Below, in pieces: positions 1 through 3,630 of a stretch of DNA of 5,487 nucleotides; within the stretch, counting starts at the first letter, position 1, and each line of letters opens with the position of its first letter. The position numbers and the translations under genes were made by a program. Source of the stretch: Anaerolineales bacterium (lineage in GTDB: Bacteria > Chloroflexota > Anaerolineae > Anaerolineales > UBA6663). The stretch is from positions 1 through 5,487 of the forward strand of contig JAEURL010000340.1 in the NCBI GenBank assembly GCA_016789165.1, given 5' to 3'. The notes beneath the pieces are model-generated. The model was not told where the DNA came from, searched no databases, and saw only the letters and a list, made by a program, of their open reading frames with translations.

Positions 1-165
1 GCCGCCCAACCCCATGGCCGCTTCGATCGCCAAGCCGGCCGCCGCGTCTTGGACGGGCGGCAGGAGTGGCGCCGCCCGGCGCAGCAGCGGGTGGGAGCCG
101 GCCCGCGAGTACCGGCCGGGGCCGGCGTACCGCGCATTCCAGCGGAGCGCATCGGCGGTCGGCAT
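1..165 (-). CDS. Class I SAM-dependent methyltransferase, N-terminal part (runs off left edge)
   Basis: Reading the minus strand from the ATG at 165-163 gives 55 open codons that leave the window at base 1. The protein starts MPTADALRWNARYAG, followed by HPLLRRAAPLLP at residues about 25-36 and GLAIEAAMGLGG at the edge. A WNxRY start, a leucine/proline-rich stretch and then a hydrophobic strand ending in GxGG is the layout seen at the N-terminus of small class I methyltransferases (TehB/UbiE-like). The last stretch is the SAM-binding motif I. The substrate cannot be told, because the rest of the Rossmann fold lies outside the window. The frame is open further upstream to a stop at 276-274, but the only other candidate start is a TTG. 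The ATG lies 2 nt after the stop of a small ORF on the same strand and has only a weak Shine-Dalgarno of its own, so translational coupling is plausible. Family assignment is fairly secure; the specific function is unknown. Confidence 0.72.
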   Translation of the reverse strand, partial: MPTADALRWNARYAGPGRYSRAGSHPLLRRAAPLLPPVQDAAAGLAIEAAMGLGG

Positions 166-167
166 AT

Positions 168-296
168 TCAGCTCATGGCCCCCGGCGCGCAGCGTCCGCC
201 CGCGCAGCCTGGCCCGCGCTGGCAGCGGCCACCGCCGGGCCCTTGGTCGGCCCGGCCGGCCAGCCAAAGGCCGTCAATCGGAAGCTTGGAGCCCAT
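168..296 (-). CDS. Small 42-aa ORF with strong SD, upstream of and possibly coupled to the methyltransferase
   Basis: Minus-strand ATG at 296-294, stop TGA at 170-168. The product is 42 residues, beginning MGSKLPIDGLWLAG and ending in a Gly/Pro/Cys/Arg-rich tail with three cysteines. I recognise no family. In its favour, a perfect GGAGG (complement of 305-309) sits 8 nt before the ATG, much better than the ribosome site of the methyltransferase, and its stop is 2 nt before the methyltransferase ATG. It could be a leader peptide whose translation delivers ribosomes to the next gene, a small protein in its own right, or the decayed 5' end of a longer methyltransferase put out of frame by an indel. 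Its tail composition is what random GC-rich DNA would give, so the protein itself may carry no function. Confidence 0.4.
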   Translation of the reverse strand: MGSKLPIDGLWLAGRADQGPGGGRCQRGPGCAGGRCAPGAMS

Positions 297-304
297 GCCT
301 CTCA

Positions 305-309
305 CCTCC
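305..309 (-). promoter_or_regulatory. Shine-Dalgarno GGAGG of the 42-aa ORF
   Basis: The plus-strand CCTCC reads GGAGG on the minus strand and lies 8 nt upstream of the ATG at 296. It is the best ribosome-binding site near the left-edge genes and is the main reason to believe that translation starts at 296 rather than only at the methyltransferase ATG. Confidence 0.5.
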
Positions 310-359
310 CGCGCCGCCAGCCCGGTTGACCGATGGTGGCCATAGCAGCCGGCGGCGAC

Positions 360-365
360 ATTATC
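360..365 (-). promoter_or_regulatory. Candidate -10 box GATAAT for the leftward small ORF and methyltransferase
   Basis: The minus strand reads GATAAT here, five of six matches to TATAAT, in an otherwise GC-rich stretch. It would place transcription start near 353, about 55 nt before the small ORF. No convincing -35 hexamer is found 16-18 nt upstream, so this is only a candidate. Confidence 0.28.
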
Positions 366-517
366 GCTTAACGGGTCACACGCGGCCACCACTCCCTCAA
401 GCCGCCACGGTCGGCTGTGTGGCTTAGCCGACGCGGGCGGCCAGAGCCACCGGCGGCTGGCGGCGAAAGCCAGCCCAGCCAAGGGACAATCATCAGCGTT
501 ACACTCACGAGCCAGCG

Positions 518-661
518 CTCCCGATCTGGGTCTCGATCCGTGATGATCAGGCCATCAACCGCGACGGCCTCGGGCTTCTGCTGAAGCTGGAGCGCGATCT
601 CATGGTGGTCGGCCAAGCCCAGGCCGCGATCCTGGCCATCCGGTACGGGCTGGACAAATAG
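518..661 (+). pseudogene. Relic of the N-terminus of a NarL/LuxR-family response regulator
   Basis: The plus-strand frame ending at the TAG at 659-661 reads LPIWVSIRDDQAINRDGLG, then LLLKLERDLMVVGQAQ. This follows the start of a NarL/FixJ receiver domain: a beta-1 strand, the acidic pair DD that binds Mg2+ in the family (here at 542-547), the xxxREGLxxLLexexDxxVVGeA helix and the second strand. After VVGQA the match fades and a stop follows within 14 codons, before the strand that carries the phospho-acceptor Asp in the family. No receiver remainder or HTH domain is visible in the next 250 bases. No start codon in this frame is suitably placed upstream: the frame runs back through ACT CAC GAG CCA with no ATG or GTG close by. 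I take it as a truncated, dead fragment. The receiver resemblance is read by eye and has no alignment score behind it. Confidence 0.55.
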
Positions 662-820
662 CGGCCGGGGCGGCGTTTCGGAATCCGCGGCCGGCCCGTC
701 TGGCGCCGGTCAGCCTGCGCCCATCCTCTACACCCCGCCTATCCTGAGTGCCCGACGCCCTGGCGCCCCGGGCTCAATATCCCTTAATCCCGTCTCCACA
801 AGATCGCCAGACCGGCCCGC

Positions 821-826
821 TATGCT
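821..826 (+). promoter_or_regulatory. Weak -10-like box TATGCT before the DUF2202 gene
   Basis: TATGCT lies 91 nt upstream of the ATG at 918, in the 256-base stretch (662-917) between the response-regulator relic and this gene. No good -35 hexamer accompanies it. The rest of 662-917 shows no supportable gene or RNA. The AT-richer patch around 776-790 is another possible promoter position. Confidence 0.18.
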
Positions 827-917
827 CAGGCCAGTCAGACAAGCAGCGGCGCGGCCCGGCCACGGTGCCGGAACCCAAGCGCGCCGCACACCCTTCGTCT
901 CGAAAGGAAGGTTTCCC

Positions 918-1646
918 ATGTTGAAGAAGTTTATCGGCGGCGGCCTCGCAGTGGGGCTGGGCGCACTCCTGATCTTCGGTTCCGTGACGGCCGTTCAGGC
1001 CGGCTCCGGCCGCGGCGGCCGGCCGCCGGCTGGCCCCGGCACCGGCGGGCGCGCCGGCGTGACCCAGCCCGTCCCCGGGACGGCCCTGCCGGCCGCCGAT
1101 CCCGCCGGCCTGACCGCCGCCGAGGGCGACGGCCTGCTGTTCATGTACGAGGAGGAAAAGCTGGCCCGCGACGTATACACCGCCTTGTACGCGCAGTGGG
1201 GCCTGACCACGTTCCAGACCATCAGCCAGAGCGAACAGGCCCACCTGGACGCCGTCGCGGTGCTCCTCGAGCGCTATGGTTTGGCGGCCCCGGCGCCGGT
1301 CGCGCCGGGCGCATTCGTCAACGCGGATCTGCAGGCCCTGTACACGGACCTGATGGCGCGCGGCAGCCAGTCCGCGGCGGAGGCGCTCCAGGTCGGCGGC
1401 CTGATCGAAGAGGTGGACCTCCAGGACCTGGGCATGCGCCTGGCGCAGACCGACCAGGCCGACATCCAGCAGGTCTACACCAACCTGCAGGCCGGCTCAG
1501 AAAACCATCTGCGGGCCTTCGCCCGCGCCCTGGCCCGGCAGACGGGCGCGACCTACCAGCCGCAGGTGTTGAGCCAGACGGAAGGCCAAGCCATCCTGGC
1601 CGGCAGCCCCGGCAACGGCGCCGGGCCGCGCGGCGGCCGGCCGTAG
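918..1646 (+). CDS. Exported DUF2202 (ferritin-like) protein
   Basis: The protein has 242 residues. Residues 1-28 form a Sec-type signal peptide: KK, a glycine/leucine-rich hydrophobic core and a VQA cleavage site. A Gly/Pro-rich linker follows (about 29-60), then a DUF2202 domain (about 65-213). The domain starts GLLFMYEEEKLARDVY (72-87), has SEQAH (105-109) in the second helix, GLIEEVDLQDL (161-171) and a final SENHLRAF helix (194-201). E80, E106, H109, E165 and H197 are plausible metal ligands in the two-helix-pair pattern of ferritin-like proteins. The family is found outside the membrane in many bacteria and archaea, but its reaction is unknown. Start choice: the frame is open back to an ATG at 822, but the ATG at 918 follows an AAAGGAAGG ribosome site and begins exactly at the signal peptide. 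The C-terminus is Gly/Pro/Arg-rich and disordered. The gene is monocistronic, closed by the terminator just downstream. Confidence 0.9.
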   Translation: MLKKFIGGGLAVGLGALLIFGSVTAVQAGSGRGGRPPAGPGTGGRAGVTQPVPGTALPAADPAGLTAAEGDGLLFMYEEEKLARDVYTALYAQWGLTTFQTISQSEQAHLDAVAVLLERYGLAAPAPVAPGAFVNADLQALYTDLMARGSQSAAEALQVGGLIEEVDLQDLGMRLAQTDQADIQQVYTNLQAGSENHLRAFARALARQTGATYQPQVLSQTEGQAILAGSPGNGAGPRGGRP

Positions 1647-1675
1647 CAGGCCCCGCTCTGCCCGTGAGCCTGGGG

Positions 1676-1705
1676 AGGCCCCGTCCGGCTGGACGGGGCC
1701 TTTTT
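1676..1705 (+). terminator. Rho-independent terminator after the DUF2202 gene
   Basis: There is a perfect 11-bp stem, AGGCCCCGTCC (1676-1686) pairing with GGACGGGGCCT (1691-1701), around a GGCT tetraloop, followed by a T-run (TTTTT at 1701-1705). It lies 30 nt after the stop at 1646 and separates the DUF2202 gene from the next transcription unit. Confidence 0.95.
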
Positions 1706-1748
1706 GTTGCCCGGTTCGACCCGCGCTGGCGGATACGGGCGGGTGGAC

Positions 1749-1754
1749 TAGAAT
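1749..1754 (+). promoter_or_regulatory. Candidate -10 box TAGAAT for the three-gene unit
   Basis: TAGAAT (five of six matches to TATAAT) lies between the terminator and the first gene of the downstream group, 37 nt before the ATG at 1792. That places transcription start near 1761 with a leader of about 30 nt. The -35 region is poor, so the call rests on the -10 box and the position. Confidence 0.4.
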
Positions 1755-1791
1755 CAGGTCCGTCCATCCGTCCCGGCCAATGGAGGGCGCC

Positions 1792-2199
1792 ATGTCGCGG
1801 TTGTGGTCGTGGATCGTCAGCCTGGGCGGCCTGTATCTGGGGGCGGCCGCCGCCTTGTGGGGGATCACCGAGGCCTACACCTATTTCACCGGCCAACAGC
1901 TGCGGGATTGGCTGGGCGATTACTGGCTGTTGGTGTTCTACGGCGGCCCGCTGCTGTTCGCCGTGGCCGTCCAGCTGCGCCGGCGTCCGGTGGAGCTGTC
2001 CAGCGCCGACCTCGCCGCCCTCACGCGGGCGGCGGTCGATCTCAACCCGCAGGGGGCCATCCGGCGGCCCTATCACAACGTCGAGCTCAGCGACCAGGAG
2101 CTGCGCCAACGCATCGCCGAGCGCAACCGCCAGCGGCTGCCCACCTACCTGCTGCGGGAGGAATACCGGCGGCGCCTGGGCCAGCGCGAGCGCCAGTAG
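1792..2199 (+). CDS. Small two-TM membrane protein of unknown function
   Basis: The protein has 135 residues. Two hydrophobic segments, about residues 7-26 (WIVSLGGLYLGAAAALWGIT) and 45-62 (WLLVFYGGPLLFAVAVQL), are joined by a short loop. A hydrophilic, arginine-rich tail of about 70 residues follows. The RRR at 63-65 just after the second segment suggests, by the positive-inside rule, that the tail and N-terminus face the cytoplasm. The tail (about 66-135) looks helical and charged (ELSDQELRQRIAERNRQRL). I do not recognise a family. An ATG at 1780 would add four residues, but GGAGGG (1782-1787) sits between the two ATGs and serves the one at 1792, so 1792 is preferred. The gene is first of three co-directional genes; the next starts 41 nt after its stop with no terminator between. 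Confidence 0.75.
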   Translation: MSRLWSWIVSLGGLYLGAAAALWGITEAYTYFTGQQLRDWLGDYWLLVFYGGPLLFAVAVQLRRRPVELSSADLAALTRAAVDLNPQGAIRRPYHNVELSDQELRQRIAERNRQRLPTYLLREEYRRRLGQRERQ

Positions 2200-2240
2200 C
2201 CGGCAAGCTGAGTCCGCGCCACGAGCCTGGAGAAACCGCC

Positions 2241-2690
2241 ATGCCGATTGAAATCCGCTTCCTGCAGCCCGGTGATGAAGCGCAGCTGGAGCACCTGGCC
2301 GCCGACGTGTTTGACGACCCGCTCGTGCCCGCGGCGGCGGCCGCTTTCCTGGGCGACGCGCGCCACCATCTGGCCGTGGCGGTGGACCAGGGTCAGGTGG
2401 TGGGGTTCGTGTCCGCCGTGCACTATCTGCATCCCGATAAGCCGCGGCCGGAGTTCTGGATCAACGAAGTGGGCGTGGCCCCCTCCCACCAGGCGCGGGG
2501 CATCGGCAAGGCCCTGCTGCACGCCGTGTTGGAGCGGGCGCGCGGCCTGGGCTGCGCGGAGGCCTGGGTGCTTACCGAGCGCGGGAATGTGCCGGCCCAG
2601 CGGTTGTACCAGGCGCTGGGCGGCGAGGAAGCGCCAGACGAGATCGTAATGTTCAACTTCCGCCTGGACGCGGGCCCCGCCGGGGCGTGA
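2241..2690 (+). CDS. GNAT-family N-acetyltransferase
   Basis: The protein has 149 residues, the normal size for a single GNAT domain, and transfers an acetyl group from acetyl-CoA to an amine. It starts MPIEIRFLQPGDEAQLEHLA (beta-1 and alpha-1). The beta-4/motif A region is EFWINEVGVAPSHQARGIGKALL (71-93), where Q84-A-R-G-I-G89 is the Q/RxxGxG/A loop that binds the CoA pyrophosphate. E76 is a candidate general base. AEAWVLTERGNVPAQRLYQALG (106-127) is the beta-5/motif B region with the NxxAxxLY pattern. Spacing and the EVMF-like end (EIVMFNF, 134-140) recall the aminoglycoside 3-N-acetyltransferase I-like branch, but many relatives have other substrates, so resistance should not be inferred. 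The ATG at 2241 has GGAGA at 2229-2233, 7 nt upstream. The frame is open much further upstream, but that stretch overlaps the previous gene and is not GNAT-like. Its stop is 6 nt before the next gene, so the two are probably co-translated. Confidence 0.9.
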   Translation: MPIEIRFLQPGDEAQLEHLAADVFDDPLVPAAAAAFLGDARHHLAVAVDQGQVVGFVSAVHYLHPDKPRPEFWINEVGVAPSHQARGIGKALLHAVLERARGLGCAEAWVLTERGNVPAQRLYQALGGEEAPDEIVMFNFRLDAGPAGA

Positions 2691-2696
2691 GGGCTG

Positions 2697-3524
2697 ATGA
2701 GACCGATCTTTCAGAGCTGGACGTTTGAGAGCGTGCTGATTGATGACCACGGCGGCGTGGTCGAGCGCCGGCCGCACAGCGGACAGCTGGCCGTGTTTGA
2801 TCTCGGCCACGGCGTCCAGCTGGAATTGGCGGCCGTGCCGGGCGGGGGCTTTCAGATGGGCGCCTCGGCCGGCGCCGAGGAGGAGCGGCCCGCCCATCGC
2901 GTCAGCCTGGCGCCGTTCTGGCTGGCCCGGCACCTCGTCACGCAGGCGCAGTGGCAGGCCGTGATGGGCGGCCAGCTGCCGTGCCGCTTCCGCGGCCCGG
3001 ACCTGCCGGTGGAGAACGTCGCCTGGGCCGAAGCGCAGCGCTTCTGCGAACGGCTCACCCGCCGGGCCGGCTGGCGCTTCCACCTGCCCAGCGAAGCCCA
3101 ATGGGAGTACGCCGGCCGGGCCGGCACCACCACGCCCTTCGCCTATGGGCCGACGCTCACCACGGAGCTGGCCAACTACTGCGGCGAGCACGCCTTCCCG
3201 GCCGGCGCGCCACGGGCGGTGGTCGCCGGCCTCTACCGGCACACCACCACGCCGGCCGGCCGCTTCCCGCCGAACGCCTTCGGGCTGAGCGATATGCACG
3301 GCAACCTGTGGGAGTGGACGGCGGACACCTGGCACGCCAGCTACCACGGCGCGCCGGCGGATGGCAGCGCCTGGACCAGCGGCGGCGAGTCCCAGTGCCG
3401 GGTGGTGCGCGGCGGCTCCTGGCACGACGTGCCGGACGCCTGCCGGAGCGCGGCCCGCGCCCGCTTCGAGGCCGCGGCGGGCGACGACCTGGTGGGCTTT
3501 CGAGTGGCGGCCGCGCCGGCCTGA
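2697..3524 (+). CDS. SUMF1/FGE-like (formylglycine-generating enzyme family) protein
   Basis: The protein has 275 residues. The N-terminal 45 residues (WTFESVLIDDHGGVVERR, then DLGHGVQLELAAVPGGGFQMG, 35-55) have the form seen before stand-alone FGE-sulfatase domains of cyanobacteria and Chloroflexota. The domain follows with PVENVAWAEAQRFCERL (104-120), LPSEAQWEYAGRAGTTTPF (130-148), FPPNAFGLSDMHGNLWEW (190-207) and VVRGGSWHDVPDACRSAAR (236-254), closing in GFRVA. The copper-binding, catalytic cysteine pair of true FGE lies eight residues apart after GGS; here the first position is D244 and only the second, C249, is kept. That is usual for the many bacterial relatives not known to make formylglycine, so sulfatase activation is not predicted. 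No signal peptide is seen, so it is likely cytoplasmic. The ATG at 2697 has GAGGG 3 nt before it, only 6 nt after the GNAT stop. No terminator follows; an insertion sequence begins 8 nt after the stop. Confidence 0.88.
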   Translation: MRPIFQSWTFESVLIDDHGGVVERRPHSGQLAVFDLGHGVQLELAAVPGGGFQMGASAGAEEERPAHRVSLAPFWLARHLVTQAQWQAVMGGQLPCRFRGPDLPVENVAWAEAQRFCERLTRRAGWRFHLPSEAQWEYAGRAGTTTPFAYGPTLTTELANYCGEHAFPAGAPRAVVAGLYRHTTTPAGRFPPNAFGLSDMHGNLWEWTADTWHASYHGAPADGSAWTSGGESQCRVVRGGSWHDVPDACRSAARARFEAAAGDDLVGFRVAAAPA

Positions 3525-3528
3525 ACGG

Positions 3529-3532
3529 CTAG
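3529..3532. other. CTAG at the left edge of the insertion sequence, possible target site
   Basis: CTAG directly abuts the inferred left end of the element. The matching position at the right end (5403-5406) reads CTCG, so a direct target duplication is imperfect by one base. Restricting the comparison to the two ends, no longer duplication is visible. Confidence 0.35.
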
Positions 3533-3573
3533 CGTAAGTAATGCGCATTCAGATGGCTTTTCGTTGAATCAAA
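3533..3573 (+). repeat. Left terminal inverted repeat of the insertion sequence
   Basis: This 41-bp stretch matches the reverse complement of 5362-5402 at 32 of 41 positions. Matches fall into two blocks. The outer one is CGTAA, two mismatched bases, then AATGCGCATTCAG. The inner one is TTTCGTTGAAT, one mismatch, then AAA. A 6-bp stretch that is completely different in the two ends separates the blocks. The outer block contains the palindrome AATGCGCATT. This layout fits an outer cleavage site and an inner transposase-binding site. Confidence 0.9.
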
Positions 3574-3617
3574 CGCAATTTTGCACGGCCCCTCTGGCCG
3601 GCGGTAGCCTCGCCGCC

Positions 3618-3622
3618 GGAGG
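3618..3622 (+). promoter_or_regulatory. Shine-Dalgarno GGAGG that fixes the GTG start of the transposase
   Basis: GGAGG lies 8 nt before GTG 3631. The frame has a stop at 3565-3567 and no ATG, GTG or TTG between it and 3631, so this site and the GTG together decide the start. The first in-frame ATG is at 3679. Confidence 0.75.
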
Positions 3623-3630
3623 AAGCGCCT

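Noticed and set aside
14..427. Plus-strand open frames at the left edge
   Set aside because: They are shadows of the minus-strand methyltransferase and its leader region. Compositions are Arg/Pro/Ala-rich, and no ribosome site fits.
455..475. Hairpin GGCTGGC / GCCAGCC with 7-nt loop
   Set aside because: There is no T-run on either strand, the stem is short for this GC content, and it has no clear position relative to a gene end, so it is not called a terminator.
662..917. Possible further gene or small RNA between the response-regulator relic and the DUF2202 gene
   Set aside because: No frame shows protein-like sequence, and the GC-rich partial inverted repeats near 661-695 are imperfect. 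It is treated as intergenic.
1196..2251. 351-codon plus-strand frame spanning the DUF2202 end, terminator and next gene
   Set aside because: It crosses a strong terminator and two genes in another frame, and its product is Pro/Arg/Gly-rich without motifs.
2145..3548. 467-codon open frame on the minus strand
   Set aside because: It lies antisense to the GNAT and FGE-like genes, both with clear family motifs. Its own protein is low-complexity Gly/Arg/Ala-rich with no motif, as expected from GC-rich codon bias on the other strand.
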